Source of the DNA: Heracleum sosnowskyi
Taxonomy: Eukaryota; Streptophyta; Magnoliopsida; Apiales; Apiaceae
Direction of reading: 5' to 3'
NCBI GenBank assembly: GCA_030848705.1
Contig: CM061245.1
Coordinates: forward strand, 59,670,006-59,734,005
DNA: 64,000 bases
Positions 1 through 11,640 of this stretch are shown here, piece by piece. Under the pieces are notes generated by a model. That model was not told where the DNA came from and made no database searches. It saw only the letters and a list, made by a program, of their open reading frames with translations. A program made the translations under genes and the position numbers. Each line of letters opens with the position of its first letter. The first letter of the stretch is position 1.

Positions 1-1100
1 ATTTACTGCGATATTAATGTTAGAGTTATAAATGTCCTTGGAATATTGAACACGTATTCTATATCTTTAAGTATGTGACTTAAAAATGAGATTATATGAA
101 TAATGTTTATATTCCTAAATTATCCCTAATTAAGCATTATAAATTAGGACAATTATGATGCATAAAGATTAGTATGTTCATTGACTAAATGACCACATCT
201 CATTGGTCATAGGTATAATGATACTAAAGTCAAGAACATAGGTGCATGTAATATTCTACATGGCACCGGATAAACCCACAGTGAGATTCTACATGGTAAT
301 AAAGTCATTATAATAGCTCACAGTGATAATGGTGTAATGATCCTTAGACTTGAGATCATTATATTTCTATACGAGGATTAATATACTTTGATTACATTAA
401 AAGTTACCTTTGACCGGGTGATGATAAAAGTGGACATCGGGTATATTATGAGTCGTATGAGAAATATGAATGATAGATATAGGATTTAACCCTCCTATTA
501 TTAGGAGAGATATTATTGGCCTCTTGATTGAGTGAGACTATGAAAATGCATGGCCATGCTCAAATATTGATTTGTTTTAATAGTCTACTCATTGATCAAG
601 GAAACCTGGATTAAATGTTGAAGAGGATGACTAATAACATGCCTCGAGTTTAATCTATAATATTTGGTTAAAGGGATTATATTACACGGAAACATTAGTC
701 ACGAAAGGTTTAATTGGATCACCATTTATTATTATTTCTTGGGGAGCAATGATGTATTACTAGATGCCGCTCATTGTTTATAATTTTATTTAAGAATAAA
801 ATTATTGCCAACGAAATAATAACCTAAAGGGTCACACACTTAGAACGTTTTAAATGGAGTTTTAATTTAAATTATGAATTTAAATTAAATGATTAAATTT
901 GAAATTAGTTATTTAATTGAGCTGGTCTTAATTAAATCAGAATTTGAATTTAATATTAACTGATTATTTTCGAAATTAGTCATTTAATTGAGATGGTCTT
1001 AATTAAATAGAATTTCGAATTTAATACTAAAACCAAAATCAGATTGGGTTTTAAGAAGCCCAAAAACGGATTTAGGGTTTTGGCCCAATCCTCTATCTCA

Positions 1101-1108
1101 TATAAATA
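1101..1108 (+). promoter_or_regulatory. LTR TATA box
   Basis: TATAAATA at a position conserved in the related Copia LTRs (10410-10417 on plus; 11597-11604 and 41598-41605 on minus). It is the likely core promoter for the element transcript; the start would lie about 30 bp downstream. Confidence 0.55.
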
Positions 1109-1189
1109 CATTATGATGTATTATTGAGGTATGATTTTTCTGCAATTTCGAATTAAAGAAAACCCTAGCAGCTCTGCATTAAGAGAGGC

Positions 1190-1190
<1 letters not shown>

Positions 1191-1221
<31 letters not shown>
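1191..1221 (+). repeat. (GA)n microsatellite inside Copia LTR
   Basis: Uninterrupted GA run shortly downstream of the LTR TATA box. The same microsatellite, with different lengths, sits at the same place in every Copia LTR of this family in the window. Confidence 0.95.
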
Positions 1222-1226
<5 letters not shown>

Positions 1227-1413
1227 TTTTTCGGCTAGTACCGAACTCCGTTGATCGTTGGACGATCGAGCGTTCGTGTGGACGACTTTGGCGACGCAGA
1301 TCTTGGACAAGGGCTGTGTGGTGATTACAACAAGGACCTCCATCTTAGGGTTTCGGAATTTTTATTGTTTTACGACTGTTTTTCGCTGCGTTTGTTGCCC
1401 CGAAACCCAACAA

Positions 1414-1428
1414 TGGTATCAGAGCTAC
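1414..1428 (+). promoter_or_regulatory. Copia primer binding site (initiator Met tRNA type)
   Basis: TGGTATCAGAGCTAC begins two bases after the LTR end. This is the classic plant LTR-retrotransposon minus-strand priming site, complementary to the initiator methionine tRNA 3' end. Confidence 0.85.
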
Positions 1429-1790
1429 GTGTATAAGGGGCTGATTTGGTTATGTGTTTACTGTATTCGATGCATGTATGCATGTTTTATGAATCCGCCT
1501 TGATACAGTTATGAGATATATCGATTATAATATGTTATATCGCTTATATATGATACTGTTATGCTTAATATATTGATATGACTGATTAATATGCGATGAT
1601 TGTATGTTATGCATGTTGTCTAGTTTATATAGGGATATAAACTGTGAGACAGATCATGTTTGGACACGATCTGCAAACTGGGATATGTCTGTATGTATAT
1701 GATACATACTTCCGGAACTGTATATGATGCAGTGGCGGCAGAGACTATAAGATATGATCTGAGATTCCGAAATCGATGATTTTTGAATAG
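1429..1790 (+). other. Copia 5' leader remnant
   Basis: Non-coding, T-rich sequence following the primer binding site. It resembles the leaders at 10835-11217 and, inverted, 40850-41212 (gtatgtatatgatac motif, gaatagtg motif near the end). It stops abruptly near 1790, where LINE sequence starts. No Copia sequence resumes on the far side of the LINE, so the rest of this element is missing or outside the window. Confidence 0.6.
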
Positions 1791-1792
1791 CA

Positions 1793-4178
1793 CTAGTCTT
1801 CCGGAATAAAAAGTTTCAGCCAGGGGTTGCCGCCCCTAGTAATCTTAGCAATCAGAGGTTGACAATCACTGAAGGTAAGCTTTTGAGTGATTAAGGGAAC
1901 CCCCAGAAATTTAGTAGGAAGAGAACCTTCCGGAATCCCACAGCAATCCTGAATCCATTGTTTAAGCCTAGCAGGTGGGTTCGAAAGGAAAAAGGAGCTC
2001 TTACACGGATTTGCCTTAAGACCAGAGAACGATGTGAAGGTGCTGAGGGTGCCTAATAGTATCTCTACAGAGTGGATGTCACCTTTGCAAAATAACATCA
2101 GATCATCGGCAAAACAGAGATAATTGAGGCCCATATCTTCCATATTCGGGTGAATTTTAAAATCTGGCCTTTGCTGAACACGGTCAAGTAATTCAGAAAG
2201 CACATCCATGATTAGCACAAATATATAGGGAGATAGAGGATCGCCTTGGCGAATCCCTCTCGAGCTAGAGAAATACCCACAAGATTCCCCATTAACTTGA
2301 ACACTAAACCTAGCAGTGGAGATACAAGAGTATACCCAATTGATGAAATGCAATGGATAACCTCTTAATATTAAAACATCAATAATGAACTTCCAGTTAC
2401 AAGAGTCAAAAGCTTTGTGTAAGTCCATCTTGAAAGTTGCTTTCGGGGCTCCTCTCGATGAGTTATATCCATGAAGGATCTCTTGTGCCATAAGAACGTT
2501 ATCCGAGATAGATCTTCCTTTGACAAACGCAACCTGGGCCTTATGAATGAGAGGGGGAGAGTGAGGCTTAACCTTGTTGCTATGAGCTTGGAGATGCATT
2601 TATAGATCGTGTTGCAACATGAAATAGGGTGAAAATCCGTAAGATTCGTAGGATTAGGGCATTTTGGAATAAGAGCCAAAGATGTAGCATTGACATAGTG
2701 AGGCATGTGCCCTGATTCCAGAAAATAATGAACTGCTTTAAGGAAGTCATCTCCCACTATCGACCAAGCTGCCAAAAAGAAGTTCACATTGAACCCATCC
2801 GGGCCAGGAGACTTATTGCATTTCATAGATTTTAACGTTCTTAAAATTTCATCATCCGTGGCTTTAAGCATCAGTGCATTGGCCTGTGCTTCAGGAATAC
2901 GTTTAGAGATCAGAGTGTGGAGATTATCAATACCCGGGTAAGACTGATCCTCCCCATTGAACATATTCTGGAAATAAGAGACTGCCTCCAACTTAATATC
3001 TGTGGGATCATTAAGATTGAGGCCATTCGAGTCAACAAGCATGCAGATTTTATTTGAATTCCAATTGCCCGCAATTCGCTTATGAAAGTAAGCAGTGTTC
3101 CTATCTCCCAGGGCTAACCATTGGACTCGAGATCGTTGTTGAACAATACTCTCTTCTTTATCTAGAACATCCCAAAGCTCTGAGTATAGTGTTTTCTCCT
3201 GTAGAAGAATATTGGGAGTAGAAGGACCAGAAAAAATAGCAGCTTGTACTTCACAAAGTCTATCATGCAGGTCCTTGATTTGCGTATTTATAGGACCTGC
3301 CTGGCATTGCAATCTAAGAAGCTCCTTTTTGACTAGCTTGAGTTTTTGCATAAGAATAAAAAAGGGGTTGCCCGATATAGGAGTATTCCAAACCTCGCCG
3401 ATAATAGGCAAAAAGTTAGGGCGATTGACCCAATAGTTATAGAACTTGAAAGATTTGTTTCCACCTTGAATCCTGTCAGATATTGTGAGAATGGCAGCAC
3501 AGTGGTCAGAAAGGCCCCAAGGAGTGAAGATAGCATTCGAATGATGTTGGGTGAGCAGCCATGAAGGATTCCCCAGAATTCGATCAAGTTTCCTTGTAAT
3601 TGGAGCATTGGCCTACTTATTACACCAGGTACGATGAGGTCCTGTGTATATAATATCAGAGAGACCATTGTGAACCATGAAGTCTTTGAACACCTGCATA
3701 TCAGAAGTCCAGACCTCTGCCCCTCCCCGAGTTTCAGTAAGATCCTTGATAGAATTAAAATCTCCAAGCACAAACCAAGGCAAATGTTGAGTATCAAGAG
3801 AGGCAATATCCCTCCATAAATTTAATCTATCTAATTGACAATTAGAAGCATACACAAAAGTAAAGAAAAAGGTTTTGTGCAAAGATAAAAGTGTGGCCTT
3901 ACAATGAATAAATTGATCAGACTTACAAACAACAAAAATATCCCAGATATTGGGTTCCACCCAATCCAAATACGACCTTTCCGATTGAATTCATAGTTGG
4001 CATCCCAATTCCAGAAATTATGAACAACCCTGTAACAAGCATTAGCATTACTCTGGCGAACCTTTGTTTCCAAAATGCCCACCAAGGAGATACTATTGTT
4101 CACCAAAAAAGCATGCAAGTCGACCTGCTTTAATCTCTTATTTAATCCACGCACGTTCAAGGCACACACACTAACCAT
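1793..4178 (-). pseudogene. LINE ORF2: endonuclease and reverse transcriptase
   Basis: It starts at the MVSVCALNVRGLNKRLKQ motif, the normal N-terminus of a plant L1 endonuclease. Endonuclease motifs visible are ILETKV, FVYASN, WFVLGDFNSI and LSDHCAAILTIS (near 3512-3480), spread over two or three frames because of frameshifts at about 3960-3840 and near 3600. The linker LGDRNTAYFHKR follows. RT motifs: NKSPGPDGFNVNFF, LIPKCPNP, a frameshift near 2580, then QVAFVKGRSISDNVLMAQE, RGIRQGDPLSPYIF and catalytic CFADDLMLF. The end diverges after LIAKIT (about 1845). An intact ORF2 would nick DNA and prime reverse transcription on the target. This copy is dead: at least three frameshifts and no C-terminal region. 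Confidence 0.88.
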
Positions 4179-5718
4179 AACTATACAGATTTGAGAGGGG
4201 GGAACTAGGGCTTTGGCCCTTTTTCTTCTTGTGATTCTTGTGCTGGACTGTTTGAAACCCATCAGCATCTACTTTCTTCTTTAAACCTAAACCAGAGCTT
4301 GAAGGCTTTAAGATACCTTTTAGTTTAGCCACTTCATCAACCTGCTTCAGTTTTGTAAGAATGCCAGAAGTAGGAATAGGTGGAGATGCAGTTTCCAGGT
4401 CAAGATCCATAGTGTCACGCCCTCCTTTATCCACCAAGGCTGTGTTAACAGAAATTGTGCCACTAGAGCCATTATTATCAAGAACATTTCCAACAGAGGC
4501 ATGGGCATGGATAACTTCAATAGCCTTAAGACCTGGAGAAGTACCACCACCATTTTTAGTCTTTAATTCCTTAGTATTAGTAGTTGGAACACTAGTTTGC
4601 AGGGGCGGCCCAGTCTCCTGTGGTACATGAGATTTCTGATCCCCCGAGCTAGTCGAGACAGGGCATTTGGCAAGAGAATGTCCAAAAATCATACATGAAG
4701 AGCATTGAGCTGGCTTATTGAAATACTCCACCCTGGCTTGGCGAATGGATTCCGTGTTACCATCACTATCCAGGACCGCAATCTCAACCACCGGAGGGAG
4801 CATTGACTTCACATTTGCTTCCACCAAAATTCTAGCATACGGGAGGGGTTCAAGCTGGCAGTGATAGGGTCAAGTTGCAAAGGTTCCCCCACACCACTAG
4901 CCACATAAGAAAGCCCCATAGTATTCCAATAAGAATAGGGAATATCATGATTTTTTTACCCAAATTGGGAGCTTTTCAAAGCCAGTTTTTTCAAGTTTTT
5001 TTCCTTCAAACCATGGTTGCAGAAAGATTTGATTACGCTTAAAATGCCAGGGGCCACCCGCAAGAATCCTGCTCCTGTCTATCTCTGAATTGAATTTAAA
5101 AACATAGAAGCCCTTTTTAACCATGTACATTTTTAGAAAGCCCAAATGTAACCACAGACATTTAGCTTCTTCCTCCACCATTTTGAATGGTAAATTTGAC
5201 CCAAGGAAATAACCAACAAGGCTCGTATTCCATTCCTTTTGGTTCTCAACTAAAAATTCCTTGGGGGGTCTAATAGTAGGTATGCCAGCATTATCAAAAG
5301 CATGAGGAGGGAAATATTGAAGTTTACCTTCAGTTCTTGGCGAGCTGAGAACTTTTTGAACCACTTTAGTCCACGACATTGGGGTAGAGACCCCCACATT
5401 TCCCTCTATATCTCATTTGTTATGTAATATCTCTGCACTCCTCTCAGTGTTATCAGCGAACGTCTGAGGGATGTTAACATTTTGCTCCTTAAAAACTGGG
5501 AGACCAAAATCATCACGCCCAGAATTAGTACTAGAAAAAAGATTGGCAGTGCCATTAAATAGACTATATTTCTCGACAGATTCATGCTCTAAATCCACCA
5601 TTGACAACCCCTTGTTCTTTAGCATACGCTGCAAATCCATCATCTTCAATCTCAAAGCAACCAGCTCCTCTCTTTCGTTTTTATTTACGGCAAAAGCAGC
5701 CCTAGTCACAGGGTTCAC
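4171..5718 (-). pseudogene. LINE ORF1: DUF4283 / CCHC zinc-knuckle nucleic-acid binding protein
   Basis: The N-terminal part (5718-5413) contains a short coiled-coil-like stretch (LVALRLKMMDLQRMLKNKGL). An in-frame stop near 5413 separates it from the DUF4283-like part (5397-4945: SWTKVVQKVL, FKFNSEIDRSRILAGGPWHF, QIFLQPW). A frameshift in the A-run near 4955 follows; the reading then continues as IHDIPYSYWNTMG. The C-terminal part (4827-4171) has the knuckle CSSCMIFGHSLAKC and a lysine-rich end (KKKVDADGFQTVQHKNHKKK). ORF1 proteins of plant L1 elements bind their own RNA. The ORF1 end overlaps the ORF2 start by a few bases. It is non-functional because of the stop and shifts. The start is uncertain; reading frame extends upstream of 5718. 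Confidence 0.8.
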
Positions 5719-5984
5719 CGTTAGGATATCTCATTTAAGGGAAATCAAAAGCGAGCCATTAAGAGGCCAATTAAAGATAACATAAGCCATAAAAGGCTGG
5801 CACAAATGTCAATTCAGCCTCGAATAAGGCAAATCATCGTAACTGTTTAGGTCGCTCCACAATTTACATTAAGATGATACCCCATATTCGGGCCGATAAA
5901 CATTAATTGATCATAAAATCTTGAAATAATAATTGAAAATAGTCAATTAAATCTCAGGTAAGGGAGCGTTGACCACAATCCTGT
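5719..5984. other. Unresolved junction between LINE 5' end and Gypsy fragment
   Basis: No credible complete gene. On the minus strand the bases just upstream of 5718 can be read as MAYVIFNWPLNGSLLISLK, perhaps the true N-terminus of LINE ORF1, before a stop. The LINE 5' end and the left end of the Gypsy remnant both lie here but cannot be placed to the base. Confidence 0.4.
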
Positions 5985-6544
5985 TAAAGATATTTATAAC
6001 TTCTACGAAAACTCAAGAAGTTTTCCCAGAAGTTGGGGGGCAAATGATATGGGCTGAAAATAACCCAAAAGACATAATTAATTATACATTAATTAGACCT
6101 AGCTTGGTCCGGAGATTAAGCCCAATTAATGAGGCCCGAAACCCTAGTTACTTATTCATTTCGTAATTAATAAAAGAGGAAAATATACAGCTCATCAAAA
6201 GAGTCCAAAGTGTGTCAACTCCATCAAGGAGTAACCTTCAAGGCATACAAACCTAATAGGAGTCAGTCTCCTACAAAGTAGGATTCACAATCCTGATCTA
6301 AGAAGGTGACTTGGTCTCCAAGTCCCCTAATTCTACTCTAAATACCAGGCTCCTGACGCCTATATAAAGGACCTGATCCTTCACATCAGAACTACGTTTT
6401 TTGGCTTGATTCTCAGCAATATTTGAGATACGTAGACATCTTGTGAGGGCAGATTTAGCCATGAAACACGAGACCAGCCATTAAAGCTCGAAAGCTCTCA
6501 AACCCTAGCATTAATTTCGAAAGTACGTTTTTTATTCCACAACA
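5985..6544 (+). mobile_element. Tat-type Ty3/Gypsy 3' end with LTR
   Basis: The LTR spans 6045-6544 (TGATATGG...CCACAACA). It matches in reverse orientation the LTRs of the intact Tat element (22587-23091, 32176-32680): the shared TATATAAAGGACC TATA region at 6361, the ACATCAGAACTACGTTTTTT block and the GAGATACGTAGACATCTTGTG block. It is preceded by the same polypurine tract (ttggggggcaaa, 6033-6044) and by about 50 bp of internal sequence homologous to the reverse complement of 23092-23160. It is an older, diverged relative in plus orientation. The internal region and 5' LTR are lost. Confidence 0.85.
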
Positions 6545-8388
6545 CATGCATAAGTTATTTTAAAGAAATTAAATAAAATCAAGAATTAAAATATATAATG
6601 TTCTTTTTTGTGCACTAAAATATCACGTGTAAACTATACATGCACGAAAGTAGTAGTCTCAAATAAAATTATAACCTCAAACACAAAATTAAATATTAAG
6701 TAACGTGCATATAATCTGTATTATAACAAATAATTACCTATCGAAGTCCAACTGAACCTATTAAATTATATAATACTTCAACATTTTATTAGATACATAC
6801 AATTAGAATATTAACAACAAGAAAAAAAATTTGATTATCACGACACATTGAGCTAACCTATAGGTCTTTGATAATAACCTTTGATATAGGGAAAAGATTT
6901 AAATTTAAAAATAAAAGAGATATGTATGATTTTTAGAACCTATGTGAGATACCAAGTGATGGTCGTTAGATAGGGTGCAAAATATGTAAATAATTCCAAA
7001 TACATCCAAACTTGTCAAAAGGAAAAAAAAAAACAGAGTATAGAGCACTTCTATTCCTTTATTGAATTATTAATTCCAGGCGTCCCTAAAATTAATAATA
7101 TCATTTCATTTAATTATTTATTTTGGGCGTCCCCAAAATAAAATAATTAAATTATAAAATTTTGGGACATGAGTATTTTAGGCATAATTTGCATAAAACT
7201 GTGAAATAAATAAATAAATAAATATTCTATTATTAATATTTTAATAGAAATTGAGGCACAACCACTATCAAAATAATGTGAATATGCTATAATCTGACAA
7301 ATAAATTATTAAAACATTTATGAGTATGCAAAAATCACAAATAAGAAAAATAAAGGACTAATTACTTTTATCCTAGAATACTTGAAATTTGCTTAATTCG
7401 ATTAAATAGACAAAGGTGCATAATAGATATTTTTCTGTTGTATATTTCAGAACCTAATAATAGTTCATGGACACGAAACAAGTAAAAATGTCATTCAAAA
7501 TTTAAGATAATATATAAAGATAAATAAGAAAATAATGTTAATGCTCAAGAGATAATTTATTATCATATATGTAATGGAATCCTTGAACACAATATTGCAA
7601 ATTCAAAATTAGATTACTTAAAACTATCTATACGAAGTAAACTCACATTCGCAGGCCTATAAACGGTCTACAGAATCACAATCTAAGTTCATGCCATCTT
7701 ATCGCCGGGTAAAATCTAAAGTTAACACAATCCTTATCTAAATTTTTTCTCTCTTGTAAAGCTAACAAAAGTTTCAAGATTCATTAAGTTGTTGATATAA
7801 TGAAACAAATTATTATATATTCGCATCTTTAAAAATTATTATATATTCGCATCTTTAAAAATCATTATATATTCACATATTTAAAAATTATTCACTTTTC
7901 TTGTCGATTAACTCATCACAATATTAACTTTACTATTGCACAATGTTAACTTAACTAATCCACGCCCATGATAATGTCAAGGGGATGCATCATTATCGAA
8001 ATCAAGTTGTCTTATGCTATATAATTCCTTGAATTTCTAAGCACTCTCCATACCAAACAAACATATAACATGATTTTCATTGTGAGTAGGAAGACACACA
8101 CAAATGATTTGATCAGGAAGACAGAAATACAAAATTCTAAACAAATGACAAGGAAATGATAGACTAGATTAAAGCCTTCCGTCTAAAAATGATCCACAGT
8201 ATCAGATTCATGACGAACGAAGTTCACAAGAAAGAAATCAACCAAATTATTTTTATTTTTAAAAATATCATTGAAGCATAATAGGTGTCAAATAAACAAG
8301 ACCAAATGAAATTCTAAAGAAAAACACCCATCCTAACGCCTACCCACTCTCACAGGTCAACCTAATCAGCTTTTCTACAGGAAGGAAC
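6545..8388. other. AT-rich non-coding DNA, no gene seen
   Basis: About 1.8 kb without open reading frames of note. It contains a 26-bp tandem repeat at 7809-7886 and an imperfect inverted repeat around 7070-7160 (two copies of a GGCGTCCCTAAAAT-like block). It may be decayed transposon sequence; no family is recognised. Confidence 0.6.
7809..7886 (+). repeat. 26-bp tandem repeat, three copies
   Basis: Units 7809-7834, 7835-7860 and 7861-7886. The first two are identical (core TATATATTCGCATCTTTAAA) and the third differs at a few bases. An AT-rich minisatellite. Confidence 0.9.
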
Positions 8389-8621
8389 TGTAACGAATGG
8401 GCCGGATACTATATTGATTAAAATCTGTTATTGGGCCAAGAATAGAGTAGGATCAAGAGAATAGAACTAGGCCCAAGAAGAGTCCCTTTGCGGTATTATA
8501 TATGCTGCATTTCCTGTCATTTCAGAATAATCAATGAAGAAATGAATGTTTAATTTTTATCTTTTATTTCCTGAATTTACTTTCCTGTTCTTATCTTTAT
8601 GTTCTTACTTTTAATCTTACA
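8389..8621 (+). mobile_element. Possible short Gypsy-type LTR
   Basis: A 233-bp stretch bounded by TGTAA...TTACA, with a TATA-like ATTATATATGC at about 8497 and an AATCAATGAAGAAATGAA block typical of the R region of small plant Gypsy LTRs. A purine-rich tract (aggaaggaa) precedes it, as expected for a 3' LTR. No TSD and no second LTR were found, so the family is not certain. Confidence 0.4.
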
Positions 8622-8663
8622 AAAAACCCAAAAAAACTGTCAAGATCATGACACGAACCTATA

Positions 8664-9261
8664 GCTCTGATACCATCTTTGTAACACCCCCATTTATAAT
8701 TTAATGAGGGGCTACTTATTAAACCATAAACCTGTATACAGAGCACTAAAATCTCAAAAATAATAATTAAATAGTCTAAATAATTCTACAAGTCCATAAT
8801 CTGAATCAATGAAATAGAAGGTAGCTATCCTTCACACAGTCCCAGATCCCCCTAAGCACCTGCCAGGAAAAGAATACCCAGTACGAATTTGGAATACAGT
8901 TTATAAAACAGAAAAACAGATATACATATTTTATAAAATAGTTATTTCAAAAAATAAACATGGCTGAAGCAACGAAATGGGTAAGATATTTCATACCGAG
9001 ATCAGAATAAATACATATACAGATACATAAATCATAGGGTATCGTAATGTATGCAACAAACCGGATAACGTGTACGACATATACATTGTCACCGCCAAAA
9101 CAAATCATAAATCAAATCAAACTCTGGGTGCACCCACGTATTGTGAACAAATATCAAATTGCGCAAAAGCTCGCCTCCTGAGCTATCAAAAGGATACGCC
9201 GTGACCAATCACACTTTCACGGAAGTGTCATGTCACTAGTGCCGCAATGACATGGATGTAG
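8664..9261 (-). mobile_element. Left part of a minus-oriented Gypsy-type LTR with primer binding site
   Basis: On the minus strand TGGTATCAGAGC (8675-8664) is the initiator-Met primer binding site. The LTR starts at 8680 (TGTAACACCCCC). This is the arrangement of a 5' LTR of a minus-strand element, like the Gypsy LTR at 34782. The LTR is interrupted at 9262 by the outer Copia, and sequence resumes at 49773 after the duplicated TGTAG. Internal coding sequence to the left was not recognised. Confidence 0.6.
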
Positions 9262-10409
9262 TGTTAGTATTTGTGCCCTAGAGACAATACTATAATGTTC
9301 TTGGAAAAGACATTTTAGATTATTAATAAATGTGTTCTATGAATTTTATTTATTTATTTATTATGTCTTTATTAACTGCGATATAAATATTAGAATAATA
9401 AATGTCCTTGGAATATAAGCATGAATTCTATATCTCTAAGTATGTGACTTAGAAATGAGATTATATGAATAGTGTTTATAATCCTAAAGATCCATAGCCG
9501 AGTATTATTATTTGAGGACAATAATAATACATTAAGACTAGTATGTTTGTTGATAGATGACCACATCTCATTGGTCATTAGTATGGTGATACTAAAGTCA
9601 AAGACATAAGTGCATGTTAGAAAAACATGGCACTGGATAGACCCACCGTGTGAATTCTTCATGGTAAATGTTATCAACTGTCATAAGTAATTTTCACAGT
9701 GATAATGGTGTAATGATCCTTAGACTTGAAATCATTATATTTCTATATGAGAATTAATAAACTTTGATTCTACTCAAAGTTACCTTTGACCGAGCATTGA
9801 TAAAGGTGGACATTGGGTATATTATGAATCATATGAGAAATATGAATAATAGATATAAGATTTAACCCTCCTATTTTAGGAGTGATATTATTGGCCTCTT
9901 GATTGAGTGAGACTATGAAATGCATGACCATGCTTAAATAGTGATTTGTTTAATAGTCTACTCATTGATCAAGTAAACCAGGATTAAACGATGAAGAGGA
10001 TGACACAAACCACGCCTCGAGTTTAATCTATAATATAAGGTTAAAAGGATTATATTACATGGAACATTATTCACTAAAGGTTTAATTGGATCACCAATTA
10101 TTATTATTACTTGGGTAGCAATGATGTATTACTAGATGCCGCTCATTTTTTATAATTTTATTATAAGATATTAAAATTATTGCCAACGTAATAATAACAT
10201 AAAGGGTCACACACAAAGAACGTTTTAAACGGAGTTTTATTTAAATTTCGAATTTAAATGAATTATTATTATTATATTGAATTATTGAATTAATTAAGTA
10301 TGACTTGATTAATTATATAATAATTCGAATATAATAAAAATACTACTAATAATCAGATTGGGTTTTGGAAGCCCAGTCAGATTAGGTATATGCCCAAAAC
10401 CTCTCTCCA

Positions 10410-10417
10410 TATAAATA
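10410..10417 (+). promoter_or_regulatory. TATA box of outer Copia 5' LTR
   Basis: TATAAATA in the context ctccaTATAAATAcat. In the 3' LTR the same site reads TCTAAATA (49381-49388), so the box survives only in the 5' LTR. Confidence 0.55.
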
Positions 10418-10497
10418 CATTAAGATGTATTATTTTAGGGTTAATGATCTGAACTCGTTTTTAGAAAAACCCTAGCTGCTCTACATCAAGGAGAGGC

Positions 10498-10498
<1 letters not shown>

Positions 10499-10539
<41 letters not shown>
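10499..10539 (+). repeat. (AG)n microsatellite in Copia LTR
   Basis: About 20 perfect AG units; the paired 3' LTR has roughly half as many (49470-49488). It encodes meaningless poly-Ser-Leu on the other strand. Confidence 0.95.
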
Positions 10540-10543
<4 letters not shown>

Positions 10544-10818
10544 AGGCTGATTCTTGGCTAGTACCAATCTCCATTGGTTGTTGGACAATCGGACGTTCGT
10601 GTGGATACCTCTAGCGCGTAGATCGTTCAAGGCGGGATACGTGGTGATCAAACAAACAAGAACCTCCATCTGTTTTAATTAGTAAAGCTTCAAAAAGGTA
10701 AACCTATTCTAATCCACGAATTAAATATCGTTTTTTCGCATGGATCCTGCGGAGGGTTTCATTAAATTTTCTGTTTTAAACGATGTTTCCGTTGTGTTTT
10801 CATGCCCGAAACCCTTCA

Positions 10819-11217
10819 ATGGTATCAGAGCTACTTGCGAAAAGTTTTAATTCGTTTATATGTTTACTTTTTTTTTTTATGATAATAGCATGTTTACAAT
10901 CTGCCATGACTGTTTAGTTTGCGATTTTGTATGTTATGCATGTTGTTCTGTTTATCTATATATAAACTGATGGTTATGATGTGTATTGACACATATATTG
11001 AAGCTGGTGAGGTCTGTATGTATATGATACGTGATACAGAAGCTTAAGGGTCGATCGAAATTGTTTCATTTGATTCTGAAAGCAAACTATATGTAGAAAA
11101 CAGTTTCTGCGGTGAATAGTGATTTTCGATCTCACGGTGTCAGAATTCGAAGAATAATACCTTTTCGGAAAGGGAAAATCGTCACGAGTAAAACTCACGA
11201 TTTTTCCATGACCCAAA
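10819..11217 (+). other. Outer Copia leader, first part
   Basis: Non-coding leader downstream of the primer binding site. It is homologous to the inverted leader at about 40830-41212 of the second Copia. It ends with the TSD copy CCAAA (11213-11217), and its continuation lies 31.5 kb away at 42757. Joining both pieces restores the order seen in the sibling leader. Confidence 0.85.
10820..10834 (+). promoter_or_regulatory. Primer binding site of outer Copia
   Basis: TGGTATCAGAGCTAC starts two bases after the LTR terminus at 10818. Initiator-Met tRNA type. Confidence 0.88.
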
Positions 11218-11640
11218 CGAAGGGTTTCGAGCATGAAAACGCAACGGAAAAACGCGTAAAAACAGAAAATAACGAAACCCTCTGCAGGATCCATGCGAAC
11301 GCGATATTTAATTCGTGAACAAAATTGTTTACCTTTAAGAAGCTTTACGATTTGGTTGACAGATGGAGGTCCTTTGCTATGATCACCACGTATCCCGCCT
11401 TGAACGATATACGTCTCTAATTAGTCCACACGAACGCCCGATCGTCCAACGATCACCGGAGTTGGTACTAGCCAAAAACTGCCCTCATAAATCTCTCTCT
11501 CTCTCTCTCTCTCTGGCCTCTCTTAGATGTAGAGCAGCTAGGGTTTTTAAGAAAAACGTATTTTTCCAATTAACCCTAAAACAATACATCATAATGTATT
11601 TATATGGAGAGAATTCTGGGCCTATACCTAATCTGATTGG
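11218..11640 (-). mobile_element. 3' LTR fragment of second Copia
   Basis: Matches the first 420 bp or so (plus coordinates) of the LTR at 41229-42751, including the TATA box (11597-11604) and (TC)n tract (11495-11515). The expected terminal TGAAGGG reads CGAAGGG. It breaks at ctaatctgattgg, where RNase H coding sequence begins directly. Confidence 0.88.

Larger units (their letters stand above)
1..1412 (+). mobile_element. Ty1/Copia LTR, left end beyond window
   Basis: This LTR is cut by the window edge. It aligns along its length with the complete LTRs at 9262-10818 and 48242-49767: the shared block with a tgtccttggaata core near position 31, the cattggtcat block near 200, the TATAAATA box at 1101-1108, a (GA)n run and the terminal cgaaaccc...CA. 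It ends at 1412, directly before an initiator-Met-type primer binding site, so it is the 5' LTR of a plus-strand Copia whose coding part is not seen. It is clearly more diverged from the nested copies than those are from each other, so it is an older or sub-family member. Confidence 0.85.
1793..5718 (-). mobile_element. Decayed L1-type LINE (non-LTR retrotransposon)
   Basis: Two-ORF non-LTR element read right to left: ORF1 with a DUF4283-like domain and zinc knuckle (5718-4171), then ORF2 with apurinic-type endonuclease and reverse transcriptase (4178-1793). It carries several frameshifts and stops and is not functional. The 3' part (RT thumb and zinc finger, 3' UTR, poly-A) is missing beyond about 1793-1845. 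That is unusual, because LINE insertion normally truncates the 5' end, so a later deletion or rearrangement is likely. No target-site duplication was found. Confidence 0.85.
9262..10818 (+). mobile_element. 5' LTR of outer Copia
   Basis: 1557 bp, TGTTAGTATTTG...CCCTTCA. It pairs with 48242-49767. The length difference is mostly in the (AG)n tract, which is much longer here. TATA box at 10410-10417. Short open frames inside the LTR are not conserved as proteins. Confidence 0.92.

Noticed and set aside
10481..10669. Frame encoding Ser-Leu repeats, with similar ones at 11363 and 41336.
   Set aside because: Translation of the (GA)n microsatellite in Copia LTRs.
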